A stretch of 30,041 nucleotides of DNA from Oscillospiraceae bacterium (GCA_003512525.1 DOQG01000053.1:32958-62998), one strand, 5' to 3'; counted from the stretch's first letter, positions 7,497 to 16,472 are shown. A program made the numbers and translations. Notes: generated from the sequence alone by a model not told the origin.

Positions 7497-7531
7497 AAAT
7501 AATCCCCATACAGTTTTGCTGTATGGGGATT
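7497..7531 (-). terminator. Palindromic hairpin, right copy, likely terminator of the 7545-11000 gene
   Basis: This is the second copy of the 13-pair hairpin (loop TTTTG), 34 of 35 bases identical to 7284-7318. It starts 13 bases after the stop codon of the upstream minus-strand gene. The minus-strand 3' side reads ATTATTTC, a weaker U tract than the left copy. Confidence 0.65.
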
Positions 7532-7544
7532 GCTTGGTTCAATA

Positions 7545-10500
7545 TTAAATTCTCAGATCTCTCAGCGCTATATACTCCTCGTCAACATCATTACGGTATC
7601 TTTTTTTACTGCTGCTCAGAATTTCGGAAATATGCTTACAGCACTGATTATAAAACTCATCTTCATAGTGAACAATATGAGCGCCTCCGAGCGGAAATCT
7701 GTCATCGGCGTAATAGCGCTTTGAGATATCTATTACATAGCAATCTGTCTGCTGTGCAAATTTATCCTCATATTCCGCTATGAAGGCTTTTTTCTTTTCA
7801 AAAGTATTGTCGCTGTCTGAAAGCTCGGATATCTTATTATCAAGCGTTATATAGCTGCTTTTTAAATCGGCTTTTATAAGAATAATGTTTTTTCCATAAC
7901 GCTCATTCACAAACACGGAAAAGCTCTCAAGCGATTTATCAAGATATTCGCGGCTCTTTTCTTTAAACAGATAGGTGCTTTCGCATTTATCCGCTATCGT
8001 TCTATAAAAATCGGTGCGGAGAATAAAGTCGTCTACTTCAAAAAGTGACCCGCAGTACTTTTTCATATTGCAGATAAGATCGTACATATCGATTATCAGC
8101 CAATCGGCGGTACTATCGGATAAAATCTGTCTGCCCTCATGCAGGAATGCCTCTTTTACGGTACGTTTGCGCCATGAGCTGCCGCAGAATTTATCTGCAC
8201 CGATGTTTATATCAAACGGTATGTCCGGCTCTTCGGACAGCAAAAACGGCTGTTTGAATATGTACTTATCTACAAATATACCGCTTATGTTGCGGTTTAC
8301 CGTTTCTCTTGAAATACAGCTTCCCCATATATCAACCACTGTAGGTTTACAAGTCTTCTCATATTTACAAAGTGCATTTATATCATCTTTTATAAGGAAA
8401 ATGCGCTCGCAGTTATCTGCATTTGCGTATTTGTAAACCTCTGTAAGTTTCTTTGCGAGCTGTTTTTTTACAATGAAATTTTCCTGAAAAATTATCCTTA
8501 TGTCCTCATATCGGCACTCCGACAGATCGCCGTTAATACAGGTCACGGCGTTTATTACGGATATCACTTTTTCAGCGCCGTACATTCTGCCGAGGATAAT
8601 TTTTGCATCATCATATGACTTCACCTCGTTTTCGCGCAGTAAAGCAAGGTAAGCGGCATTCTCAGCCGTAAACCGCTTCGAGGTAAGCTCGATCAGCCTG
8701 TCGGCTGCATACGTTCTGTCAAGCAGCTTTGGCTGATATGCCCTTGCTGTCATATTGTCATAATAACGTATGACGCGGCAGAGCCACAGATTTACATCAG
8801 GCTTGTCAAAACAGATACTGCCATCTGTTTCACGCCTGATCACCATATCGGTCTTTATGCGTACATCGTCATAAAACAAAGGCTCATAGGCTGTCACCAT
8901 ACCGCTTGTTCCATCAGCAAAATATCCGCCCGCAACGTCTATAACAACAGGCTGAAGCAGTGAAATAAGATAATCTTCATACATTCGTATACGCTTATTG
9001 AGCGCATTTCTGTTTTTACCGTTCCTGAGCTGATCCTGCTTTACGCATATATCGCTGAATTTCAGCCGTACAAGTATGATCCTATCCTTTGCATAATACG
9101 AGGAAATCGTCTTAGCGTATTTTTTCAGCGCCGTCTTCCACACCTTTTCATCAAACGGCGGCGATATCCGTTCAAATTTATCCTTGTTATTATTATAAAA
9201 ATCGGAGCTTAAAAAATTCTGTGAGGCGGTATAATAGCTATTGCCGTACTTATAACAAGACACTGCCGCCGGCGTATAAAGGTCAATAACTATATAATCC
9301 GTTTTGCTGTTGCTTATGTAGCTGTTAAAATTCTTTGCAATGTCAAGCTTGTTTCTGACATTGCCGCATTTACCGGCAAGTGTGCTCTGTTCGCTCATAA
9401 GAGAAACAGGCGATAGGATAAGCGGTGTGTCGTCATAATTATAACCGCTGTCGGAAAACACCTTTCTCAGTACTGCAGAGCCTTGCAATAACAGCTTCGG
9501 CTTACCGCCGATATCCGCACTGTTGCCCAGAATGCTTTTTATATGTTCTCTTGCCGCTCTACGGCTTTCGGTAAGACTGCCGTCAAGCACAGTCACTTTA
9601 TAACCGCCCGATGTATCCTCGCACAGCACAGGTATACAGGTTATGTCGGCTGTAACTGAGCCGTCTGTTCTTGTAAGCGTGAGATCGACGATAGCGCTCT
9701 CGCGGTTCTCACGCATTTCTTTCATAGACGAAATGAAATTACCGAGTGAGTAGAAGCACATCACCTCTCTGCCGTCAGCGGTAGTTATCTTTTCGGCACG
9801 TTGCATAACATGGGGGTGCGAACCTATAATAAGATTTACTCCACACTGTGCCATATATTCAGCCGCTTTTCTCTGCGCATCGCGTACAGTTACCGAGTTC
9901 ATCTGACCCCAATGCTGATATGCAATTATATATTCCGCACCGTCATTTTTAAGTGAATTTACAAGCTCTCTGAAATGTACAGGCTCATATTTACCGATAA
10001 GGTGCGGCGGAATGTCTTTCTCAAGTCCGTTTGAAATGGAGTTTACCGCGACAAATCCGACCCTTATACCGCTTATATCCGCAATATGCGTTTCATCGTC
10101 AAGCGTCCCGATATTTGCCATACCGCTGTTTTTTATGCACCGAACGGTAGCTTCAAGTCCTTTAAGACCTGTGTCGCAGTTATGGTTATTGGCGGTTACA
10201 AGCGCGGAAAAACCACAGCTTTTCACTGCGTCTACAAATGTTGAGGGCGAGTTGCAGTTTGGACTTCCGCTATCCGTTCTTATCTTCTCATATTCAAAAG
10301 GCGCACCGTCAAAACAAGTTGTTTCAAGCACAGCTACCGAATAATCGGTTGACCCGATCATGCTTTTAAGCGCTTTGAATGTATCGGTAAAGTCGAGCGA
10401 ACGGGTCGCGGCTTTTCTCTGTTGCTCTAGCGAACACATAATATCGCCGCAAAGCATGAGCCTTGCATCACTGCTGCTTCGTGACAGACTTCTGCCGACA

Positions 10501-11000
10501 GCTACATTCACCGTAAAGCTTTCGCCGTCATCGACAGTCAACGTTATGCGGGCAATTCCGTCCGATATGGCAGTCACCTGTCCGCCCTTTGTCACCGTGG
10601 CAACGCTTTCATCATCACAGCTGAAAACGACTGCAGGAACGATATTTTTGCGTTCCCACACGATCTGTGACGTTTCGCCCTTGTTCATTGCTATCACGTT
10701 CTGCGCTTTGAGATGTCGGCATATCGGCGTAAATTCTGCAGGCTGTGACAGCTCACCTGCTATCTCCCTGCCGCCCGAATATCTGAATGCTCTCACTCTT
10801 ACAAGATATTTTTTTCCGTTACGAAACCCCAATATCTGCTTAGAAAGATGTTGTGCATAACGCGACTTTATGCACTTTTCAGGCTCATCGGCATTATAGA
10901 ACTGTAAAATGTAACCGTCTGCACCGTCTACAGCCTGCCACTCAGATCGTACAGAACCGTCATAAGCGGTCGCAAACAGATTTTGCGGAGCTTTCAGCAT
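7545..11000 (-). CDS. Multidomain protein: Fn3, Big2-like, CapA-type metallophosphatase and two DUF6270-like domains
   Basis: This 1151-residue protein begins with a fibronectin type III-like domain (about 1-92) and a Big2-like domain (about 96-170). A CapA / poly-gamma-glutamate synthesis-like metallophosphatase follows (about 178-460) with its motifs LMLCGDIMC (182-190), NNHNCDTG (271-278), QHWG (362-365), GSHPH (393-397) and YSLGNF (417-422). The C-terminal half holds two related domains. The second (about 885-1130) has IWGSCISRE (891-899), the signature of DUF6270, an SGNH-hydrolase-like family linked to surface polysaccharides. The first (about 500-720) shares the VIDLY...C and DV..GYFAD...YE..FYDD pattern but has LLLQGSAVLRK in place of the WGSC motif. 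No signal peptide or membrane segment is visible, odd for this domain set. GGAGG precedes the ATG, and the gene follows the U32 gene by 18 bases. The substrate is unknown; a role in surface polymer modification is inference. Confidence 0.8.
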   Translation of the reverse strand: MLKAPQNLFATAYDGSVRSEWQAVDGADGYILQFYNADEPEKCIKSRYAQHLSKQILGFRNGKKYLVRVRAFRYSGGREIAGELSQPAEFTPICRHLKAQNVIAMNKGETSQIVWERKNIVPAVVFSCDDESVATVTKGGQVTAISDGIARITLTVDDGESFTVNVAVGRSLSRSSSDARLMLCGDIMCSLEQQRKAATRSLDFTDTFKALKSMIGSTDYSVAVLETTCFDGAPFEYEKIRTDSGSPNCNSPSTFVDAVKSCGFSALVTANNHNCDTGLKGLEATVRCIKNSGMANIGTLDDETHIADISGIRVGFVAVNSISNGLEKDIPPHLIGKYEPVHFRELVNSLKNDGAEYIIAYQHWGQMNSVTVRDAQRKAAEYMAQCGVNLIIGSHPHVMQRAEKITTADGREVMCFYSLGNFISSMKEMRENRESAIVDLTLTRTDGSVTADITCIPVLCEDTSGGYKVTVLDGSLTESRRAAREHIKSILGNSADIGGKPKLLLQGSAVLRKVFSDSGYNYDDTPLILSPVSLMSEQSTLAGKCGNVRNKLDIAKNFNSYISNSKTDYIVIDLYTPAAVSCYKYGNSYYTASQNFLSSDFYNNNKDKFERISPPFDEKVWKTALKKYAKTISSYYAKDRIILVRLKFSDICVKQDQLRNGKNRNALNKRIRMYEDYLISLLQPVVIDVAGGYFADGTSGMVTAYEPLFYDDVRIKTDMVIRRETDGSICFDKPDVNLWLCRVIRYYDNMTARAYQPKLLDRTYAADRLIELTSKRFTAENAAYLALLRENEVKSYDDAKIILGRMYGAEKVISVINAVTCINGDLSECRYEDIRIIFQENFIVKKQLAKKLTEVYKYANADNCERIFLIKDDINALCKYEKTCKPTVVDIWGSCISRETVNRNISGIFVDKYIFKQPFLLSEEPDIPFDINIGADKFCGSSWRKRTVKEAFLHEGRQILSDSTADWLIIDMYDLICNMKKYCGSLFEVDDFILRTDFYRTIADKCESTYLFKEKSREYLDKSLESFSVFVNERYGKNIILIKADLKSSYITLDNKISELSDSDNTFEKKKAFIAEYEDKFAQQTDCYVIDISKRYYADDRFPLGGAHIVHYEDEFYNQCCKHISEILSSSKKRYRNDVDEEYIALRDLRI

Positions 11001-11018
11001 AACAATACCTCCGTAATT

Positions 11019-12227
11019 TTACTTATTCACTACAGGCTTTCTGATTATTGAGTGTGGCGGGAAATTGACTGGATAATCAAAGTACATCTTCTCGGTCGCA
11101 CGATTTGCTATCTCGGTCTTTTCCCCTTTTGAATTTATAAGATACGGAATGTCAAGCTTTACGGGTCTTTTTCCGGGCGACAGCACTTCAAGCTCATCGT
11201 GGACGGTAAAATAGTTTCGCTGTGTGATATTCACCCTACCGTTTTCACAGCTGTCAACCACGCCTACAAAGTCGCATTCGCGGATATATCCGCTGTTCTC
11301 ATAGTACTGGTTTGCATCGTCTTTATTGAAATAGAAGCCGGTACAATACTGCCTGTGGCTCACCTTATACACTTCATCTATTGCCCACTGCGGAACAGGC
11401 TCATTATTTTTAACTGCGTCAAGTGCCGCTCTGTAGGCATTTGTAACTGTTGCAGTATAATATGCGGATTTTGCTCTGCCCTCTATCTTGAAGCTGGTAA
11501 CTCCTGCGTCCTTAAGCTCTTTGAGATGTTCTATCATACACATATCCTTGGCGTTAAGGATATATGAGCCGCCCTCGCCCTCGCACAGTTCATAGTAATC
11601 ACCCGGGCGCTTTTCTTCAACAATGTGATACTTCCAGCGGCACGGCTGGGCACACTCACCCTTATTTGCGTTTCTGCCGGTCATAAAGCTTGAAAGCAGG
11701 CATCTTCCCGAGAACGACACGCACATAGCGCCATGTACGAATACTTCAATATCCATATTCTCAGGTATTTTATCCCTGATGCGCTTTATATTCTCTATAT
11801 CGACCTCACGGGCAAGCACTACTCTCTTCGCACCCATTTTGTACAGCTCGTTTGCGGTAACATAGTTTACTACTCCCGCCTGAGTAGAAACGTGTATCTC
11901 AAGGTCAGGCACTGTACGCTTTATAAGCGCGATACAGCCGATATCACTTACAATTGCGGCGTCTATTCCGCAGTCGTATGCTGTTTTTATGAACTCCGGG
12001 AGAAGCTCGATCTCGTCGTTTGACGGAACAGTATTGCAGGTGAGGTGTACCCTTGCACCTCTCGCGTGAGCATATTCAACACCCTTTTTCAGCGTTTCGG
12101 GGTCGAATTTAGCCGAGCCCGCTCTCATTCCGAACATAGTGCTTCCAAGATATACAGCGTCACAGCCGTAATCAACAGCAGACATAAGACATTCTAAATC
12201 ACCTGCAGGCGACAGTAATTCTAACAT
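11019..12227 (-). CDS. Peptidase U32 family protein, probable tRNA hydroxylation factor (TrhP-like)
   Basis: This 402-residue protein carries the U32 signature EVFVHGAMCVSFSGRC (161-176) and the following GRNANKGECAQPCRWKY block (185-200). Cys169, Cys176, Cys192 and Cys196 are the likely metal or Fe-S ligands. The TIM-barrel start LLSPAGDLECLMSAVDYGCDAVYLG is typical. The family was annotated as collagenase-like, but the Bacillus subtilis members YrrN and YrrO (TrhP1, TrhP2) make 5-hydroxyuridine at tRNA position 34 with prephenate as donor. In B. subtilis these genes lie downstream of the mltG homologue yrrL, as here, which favours the tRNA role over a protease. A strong hairpin (12271-12304) separates it from mltG. 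AAAGG precedes the ATG. Confidence 0.88.
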   Translation of the reverse strand: MLELLSPAGDLECLMSAVDYGCDAVYLGSTMFGMRAGSAKFDPETLKKGVEYAHARGARVHLTCNTVPSNDEIELLPEFIKTAYDCGIDAAIVSDIGCIALIKRTVPDLEIHVSTQAGVVNYVTANELYKMGAKRVVLAREVDIENIKRIRDKIPENMDIEVFVHGAMCVSFSGRCLLSSFMTGRNANKGECAQPCRWKYHIVEEKRPGDYYELCEGEGGSYILNAKDMCMIEHLKELKDAGVTSFKIEGRAKSAYYTATVTNAYRAALDAVKNNEPVPQWAIDEVYKVSHRQYCTGFYFNKDDANQYYENSGYIRECDFVGVVDSCENGRVNITQRNYFTVHDELEVLSPGKRPVKLDIPYLINSKGEKTEIANRATEKMYFDYPVNFPPHSIIRKPVVNK

Positions 12228-12270
12228 AACATTAACCTTTCATTCTGAATTATTTTACGGTTCTATTACA

Positions 12271-12304
12271 ACATTCCGCCGCAGAAAGCTCTGCGGCGGA
12301 ATGT
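12271..12304 (-). terminator. Strong 14-pair hairpin between mltG and the U32 gene
   Basis: ACATTCCGCCGCAG and CTGCGGCGGAATGT pair perfectly around a six-base loop. Read leftward it is followed by TGTAATAG, so the U tract is poor. It may be a partial terminator or an mRNA processing or stability structure that lowers expression of the two genes downstream of mltG. Confidence 0.6.
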
Positions 12305-12317
12305 ATTCATCATGGTT

Positions 12318-13706
12318 TTAATCTGCTATTGCGTGGTCAAGACCGCACTTACGGAGATTTTCTTCGTGCTCTGCTATCGTTTCGGCAAAGTACATATCCG
12401 TTGTTTCAGGATCTGCGCAGAAATAATAGTAGCTTGTTTCGGGCGCATAAAGCACAGCCTTTATCGCATCAAGACCGGGATTGCATATAGGACCTACCGG
12501 TATGCCGTCACACTTATAGGTGTTGTAGGCATCAAACATTTTCTGGTCATACTGCGATGTCGAAAGATGCGGCTTTATATGTTCATCTACATAATGCACG
12601 GTAACGTCCGACTCAAGATGGGGGAACGACCCGGCATCAGCCATACGATTGAAGAATACCGATGCAACGTTTCCCATATTCGCTGTAGTATCCGCTTCAC
12701 GCTGTGCTATTGAAGCCAGCGTTATGGTTTCATCAAGCGTAAGACCCAGTTCGGTCATACGGTTATAATAACGCGCTGTGAGCTTGTTGTTGAAGTTCTG
12801 ATAAATAATATCAAGAGCATCCGCGGCATACTCGCTTGTATCAAGCTCCTTGTTGTCTTCAAGAGCAGGAAGAATATAAAACTCATAAGTATCGGGGAAA
12901 ATGTAGCCCTCCATCTGATAATACTTCAGCTTCTCATTTTCAAGCCGCTTCTGGAACTTATAGGTGTCGCCGAGCTTCTTGCACTGCTCCATAAAGTCCT
13001 CGGCACGGCAAACAAGGTTATCTTCCATCATCTGTGCTATCTCATCAACAGTCATACCCTCGGTTATCTGTATCGAAACCGTCTTGTTTACATTCGAAAC
13101 AGTCTGTAACGTTGAAATGAGTGAGCTGTACGACATAGTCGTATCGACCGTGAAAGTGCCCTTTATAAACTTGTCGCCTTTGCCGAACATATCAGTGTAC
13201 AGCTTGAACACATCCGGCATATTTATGATACCGAGGTTTGCGAGATTTTGCGCGATTTCCTCTGTCGTAGAGTCTTCATCGATATGTATCTCGGCCTGAC
13301 AATAGGTTTTGCCGATACCGGTAAAGTCAAGCGCCGATTTTACAATATATGTAGCAAGAAACGCAGATACGGAGATAATGAATACCGACAGCAAAACACC
13401 CGCCAGAATATGTGACCATGTTCTCCGGTGACGGTTCTTTGCCTTTATCTGCTTGTTTCTTTCTTTTTTTCTCGCAAGATATTCCTGATACTCTTCTTCA
13501 GTGACCGCGTTGACATCTTCCTCGTTTTCGCTGTCGCTGTCCGGAGTGTCATTTTCAAGCCCGCTGTCATATGACGGTTCATCGTTTTCGACTTCGCCCG
13601 TATGGAAGCTCTTTAACGAATCCATCATTATAGTACGTTCGTTGGTGTTATCTGTATTTTCGATGTTTCCATTGCCTCCGACCGTATCTAAAGGATTATT
13701 CTCCAT
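12318..13706 (-). CDS. mltG: Endolytic transglycosylase MltG (YceG family)
   Basis: The protein (462 residues from the chosen start) is a membrane-anchored lytic transglycosylase that cuts nascent peptidoglycan strands. A long acidic cytoplasmic tail with a basic patch (about 1-98) precedes one membrane helix (about 99-124, SHILAGVLLSVFIISVSAF). The YceG domain includes EGYIFPDTYEF (near 266) and ASIAQREAD, with the catalytic Glu near 337, then NVASVFFNRM and the C-terminal YYYFCAD segment. I chose the ATG at 13706 (MENNPLDTVGG) because AAAGGA lies just upstream. An in-frame ATG at 13778 would lie deep inside the preceding gene. It overlaps the end of the cyclo-ligase gene by 11 bases, so the two are probably coupled. 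Confidence 0.93.
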   Translation of the reverse strand: MENNPLDTVGGNGNIENTDNTNERTIMMDSLKSFHTGEVENDEPSYDSGLENDTPDSDSENEEDVNAVTEEEYQEYLARKKERNKQIKAKNRHRRTWSHILAGVLLSVFIISVSAFLATYIVKSALDFTGIGKTYCQAEIHIDEDSTTEEIAQNLANLGIINMPDVFKLYTDMFGKGDKFIKGTFTVDTTMSYSSLISTLQTVSNVNKTVSIQITEGMTVDEIAQMMEDNLVCRAEDFMEQCKKLGDTYKFQKRLENEKLKYYQMEGYIFPDTYEFYILPALEDNKELDTSEYAADALDIIYQNFNNKLTARYYNRMTELGLTLDETITLASIAQREADTTANMGNVASVFFNRMADAGSFPHLESDVTVHYVDEHIKPHLSTSQYDQKMFDAYNTYKCDGIPVGPICNPGLDAIKAVLYAPETSYYYFCADPETTDMYFAETIAEHEENLRKCGLDHAIAD

Positions 13707-14283
13707 CTTTCTTTCCTTTCTGCTTTTCTGTAATGACGATATCAACACATCTGTCGTACTCATCGATCGGTATATCATCGGTTATAAACTCGCTGTAGCA
13801 TACTCCGACTGTAAAGCCGCTGTATCTGCTGATAAATCTGTCGTAATAGCCTTTTCCGTAGCCCAGTCTGTAGCCCTTAGTGTCAAAGCATAATGCGGGA
13901 ACTATCAGAACGCTGTTTTCCGCGTTCTCGGCTTTTATTACCTCGCAGTACTCTTTCGGCTCGTCAATTCCATACATACCCTTTTCAAGGTCGTCAAACG
14001 TATGTATAACACAAAACTCCATATTACTGCCATCAATACATCTCGGTACGGCGACAGTCTTTCCTGCGTCAAAGCATCTCGCTATAAACTCTCTTGTGCC
14101 GACCTCGCCCTTTGCCGAAACAAACGGCAATATAAGCTCTGCCGACTGCACCTTTGCAAGGCTTAAAAGCTTCTCGGTTATAGCGGAATTTTTAACAGCT
14201 GTTTCACTTTCACTAAGCTCTTTTCGCTTTTGAAGCATAGCTTTTCTGAGCTGTTTTTTCTGCTCGTTTACCGTTATCTGCAC
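13696..14283 (-). CDS. 5-formyltetrahydrofolate cyclo-ligase
   Basis: This 195-residue enzyme converts 5-formyl-THF to 5,10-methenyl-THF using ATP, returning a storage folate to one-carbon metabolism. The family motif GYRLGYGKGYYDRF is at 137-150, the N-terminal KKQLRKAMLQKRKEL helix is typical, and VDIVITE closes the fold. The start is a GTG at 14283 with AAGG about ten bases upstream; it overlaps the end of the DJ-1 family gene by ten bases. A Met at residue 16 is a possible but weaker start. The gene is part of the tmk-to-mltG run and overlaps mltG at its 3' end. Confidence 0.95.
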   Translation of the reverse strand: MQITVNEQKKQLRKAMLQKRKELSESETAVKNSAITEKLLSLAKVQSAELILPFVSAKGEVGTREFIARCFDAGKTVAVPRCIDGSNMEFCVIHTFDDLEKGMYGIDEPKEYCEVIKAENAENSVLIVPALCFDTKGYRLGYGKGYYDRFISRYSGFTVGVCYSEFITDDIPIDEYDRCVDIVITEKQKGKKDGE

Positions 14284-14816
14284 TGTAAAGCCTTAGCTAT
14301 CTTTTCTGCCTTTTTCTCTCCGCAAAGCAACGCGCCCAGTGCAAGGCCAAATTCTATAGCCGCGCCCGCACCCCTTGCGGTAACGATATCATCGTCAATA
14401 TTCACAAGGTCGCCCGTGAACATAGCGCCCTCAAGGAACTGTTCAAATCCGGGGAAGCAGGTAGCCTTCTTACCGCTGAGCAGTCCGAGCCTGCCGATTA
14501 TCGAGGGAGCGGCACATATAGCGCCTATCGCCTTTTTATTGTCGGCACAGAACTTTATAGCCGCCTGAACGACAGGGCTCTTTTCAAGATTAAGCGTACC
14601 CGGCATACCTCCCGGGAGCACTATCATCTCGACCTTATCGGTCATAATAACATCATTGTCGGTAATATCTGCTGTAACGGTAATTCCATGTGCGCCTGTC
14701 ACCTTACCGCCGCCTACTCCGACTGTAACAACTTCCTTACCGAACCTCTTTAAAATGTCGATCGGGGCAATTGCCTCGGTTTCTTCAAATCCGTCTGCTA
14801 AAAATACATATATCAT
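14274..14816 (-). CDS. DJ-1/PfpI family protein (YajL/ThiJ-like)
   Basis: A 180-residue cytoplasmic protein of the DJ-1 superfamily. Cys101 sits at the nucleophile elbow in GAICAAPSI and Glu14 in DGFEETEA is the conserved acidic partner, corresponding to Cys106 and Glu18 of human DJ-1. VLPGGMPG (67-74) and VTARGAGAAIEF (about 145-156) complete the family pattern. Members are described as protein chaperones, deglycases or glyoxalases; the sequence does not say which applies. GAAAGGA precedes the ATG. The DUF2156 stop is four bases upstream and the next gene overlaps its end, so it is inside the operon. Confidence 0.93.
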   Translation of the reverse strand: MIYVFLADGFEETEAIAPIDILKRFGKEVVTVGVGGGKVTGAHGITVTADITDNDVIMTDKVEMIVLPGGMPGTLNLEKSPVVQAAIKFCADNKKAIGAICAAPSIIGRLGLLSGKKATCFPGFEQFLEGAMFTGDLVNIDDDIVTARGAGAAIEFGLALGALLCGEKKAEKIAKALQCR

Positions 14817-14820
14817 ATTG

Positions 14821-15705
14821 TTATCCTTTCTCAGCGTTATAGACTGCGCTGAACTTCTCTACCATAAAGCATGGGTAGTATGACCTTTTCGCCTTGCGGA
14901 GGTTTTCCTCGCCCATATCCTCTTCCCTGTTTATATATTCAAGCTCTTTACAAAACCTGTTTGCCATCATATAGTTTATCATCGGGTAAGTTCCGTCATA
15001 GTCGGTGAACGCTTTTTCAACGTGAGTCACAAACGTATCACTGTTCTGACGTTCACCATAGGAGAACGCCTGTATCTTACCATCAACTCTTAAGATACCG
15101 CCGACAAGACCCAGCTCGAAGAAATGTGCCAACCCCATTCCGACCACACACATCTCCTCGGATTTTTCCTCGTTCTCATCACAATTGTTGCGCCTGCACC
15201 ATTCAAGACTCATCTGTCTGCATTCGTCTATGTTTTCCGGAGTGATATCTTCAAAGCTCCAGTCCAGAGATTTAAAACGGTTTATATAATTGCGTTTTGA
15301 GTGAAGCTTCTTTCCGCTGAGCGTTGCAAGTGACTTTGACTCATAAACATAGTCGTACAAGTCCTCTGTTGTATCAAATGTGAACATACCGGGATAACGC
15401 TCTTCAAGCATATGCTTATCCTTTATATCCATACTGCAGAATTTAAACTGTATCCCTGTACTGTCGCAGTAGTTTTTAAGCTCGGACAGCAGTGCGTCTG
15501 TGTCGCCCTTGCCTGCAGGAAACACAAACTCGTTTCCGTGCTTCGATACATAGAAATCCTGAAAACGTCCTACGGTTATGCCGTAAATATTGCTCCACAC
15601 ATAGTTATTGGTAAAATTATACTCACAGCCTCTGTAGTCGGATAACTTTAACAGCGGGTCTATCCACTTCTTGTCGCTGAGTTCTATTTTCTTTAATTCC
15701 AGCAC
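14821..15705 (-). CDS. DUF2156 domain protein (phosphatidylglycerol lysyltransferase C-terminal-like)
   Basis: This 294-residue soluble protein matches the DUF2156 family, a double GNAT-like fold that also forms the catalytic part of MprF lysyl-phosphatidylglycerol synthases. Recognisable features are the start IELSDKKWIDPLLKLSDYRGCEYNFTNNYVW, the KSLATLSGKKLHSKRNYINRF segment (near 123-145), the VDGKIQAFSYGE strand and turn (about 206-217), and the end MGEENLRKAKRSYYPCFMVEKF. There is no membrane domain, so it is not a full MprF. Stand-alone members are common in Clostridia without known function. The start is GTG at 15705 with AAGG upstream. It lies 26 bases after the thymidylate kinase gene. 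Confidence 0.85.
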   Translation of the reverse strand: MLELKKIELSDKKWIDPLLKLSDYRGCEYNFTNNYVWSNIYGITVGRFQDFYVSKHGNEFVFPAGKGDTDALLSELKNYCDSTGIQFKFCSMDIKDKHMLEERYPGMFTFDTTEDLYDYVYESKSLATLSGKKLHSKRNYINRFKSLDWSFEDITPENIDECRQMSLEWCRRNNCDENEEKSEEMCVVGMGLAHFFELGLVGGILRVDGKIQAFSYGERQNSDTFVTHVEKAFTDYDGTYPMINYMMANRFCKELEYINREEDMGEENLRKAKRSYYPCFMVEKFSAVYNAEKG

Positions 15706-15731
15706 TTTATATTACCTTACTTTTGCACCTG

Positions 15732-16403
15732 TTATTTACCGTAAATCAGTTCAGACAATTCTTTATTTATCTTTTCGGGACTGTACGGTTTCTCGCCGTC
15801 CGAGCACGGCAGAATATACCAACCTTTTCTTTTGGCTGTATACAGTGCCGCCTCACGGCAGGCTTTTAAAAACGATATATTTCTTTCGTGAATATCTTTC
15901 TTTGCCTCATCTCCGCCGTAGCGTGCGGAAAGAAGCTTCTGCGATACTTCTATCGGCATATCAAGGAATATTATCTTTTCGGGACGCGGGATCGCGAACT
16001 TGTCATATTCATAATCTTCAAGCCACGAAAGATATTCGTCCCAGTGTGACTTTTCGAGCTTTGCCATCTGATATATCGCATTTGACGAGGTGTAGCGTGC
16101 GGCGATAACAGTCTTTCCCGACCTGTAATCCTTTTCCCAGTCGGTCTTGTAGCTGATATAGCGGTCTATTGCATAGAAGCTGCCTGCCGTATACGCGCCT
16201 GTCCTGCCGTTTTCCTCGCAGAACTTGCCGCTGAGATAGTCCTTGATTATCTCACCGCTGGCACTGTCATAATTCGGGAAGCTGATAAAACGGATATCAT
16301 CGGCAGCTTTTTCTTTCAGCATTTCAAGCTGTGTACTTTTGCCGCAACCGTCAAGTCCTTCTATAACAAACAGTTTTCCGCATTTTTCGTTATCGCTGTT
16401 CAT
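15732..16403 (-). CDS. tmk: Thymidylate kinase family protein
   Basis: A 223-residue P-loop nucleotide kinase of the dTMP kinase family. Walker A is GLDGCGKST (16-24). DRY at 80-82 and RYTSSNAIYQ (103-112) match the thymidylate kinase DR and nucleoside-binding motifs, and the arginine-bearing lid is SARYGGDEAKKDIHERN (about 159-175). The product dTDP feeds DNA synthesis. The insert FCEENGRTGAYTAGSFYAIDRY and the WEKDYRSGKTVIAARY spacing deviate from the Escherichia coli enzyme, so a related deoxynucleoside kinase is possible. It is the first gene of the leftward operon, with a promoter at 16436-16464 and GAGAGAG before the ATG. Confidence 0.83.
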   Translation of the reverse strand: MNSDNEKCGKLFVIEGLDGCGKSTQLEMLKEKAADDIRFISFPNYDSASGEIIKDYLSGKFCEENGRTGAYTAGSFYAIDRYISYKTDWEKDYRSGKTVIAARYTSSNAIYQMAKLEKSHWDEYLSWLEDYEYDKFAIPRPEKIIFLDMPIEVSQKLLSARYGGDEAKKDIHERNISFLKACREAALYTAKRKGWYILPCSDGEKPYSPEKINKELSELIYGK

Positions 16404-16435
16404 ACAAACACTCTCTCATCTTATAGTTTAGATTT

Positions 16436-16464
16436 ATTTTATCACAAAATCCGTGTCAAGTCAA
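16436..16464 (-). promoter_or_regulatory. Promoter of the tmk-to-mltG operon
   Basis: On the minus strand TTGACT (16464-16459), a 17-base spacer and TAAAAT (16441-16436) with a TGTGA extension give a sigma-A promoter 33 bases before the tmk start codon. Confidence 0.65.
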
Positions 16465-16472
16465 CTTAAAAT

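Noticed and set aside
13707..13778. Longer mltG starting at 13778
   Set aside because: It would overlap the cyclo-ligase gene by more than 80 bases; ATG 13706 has AAAGGA just upstream.
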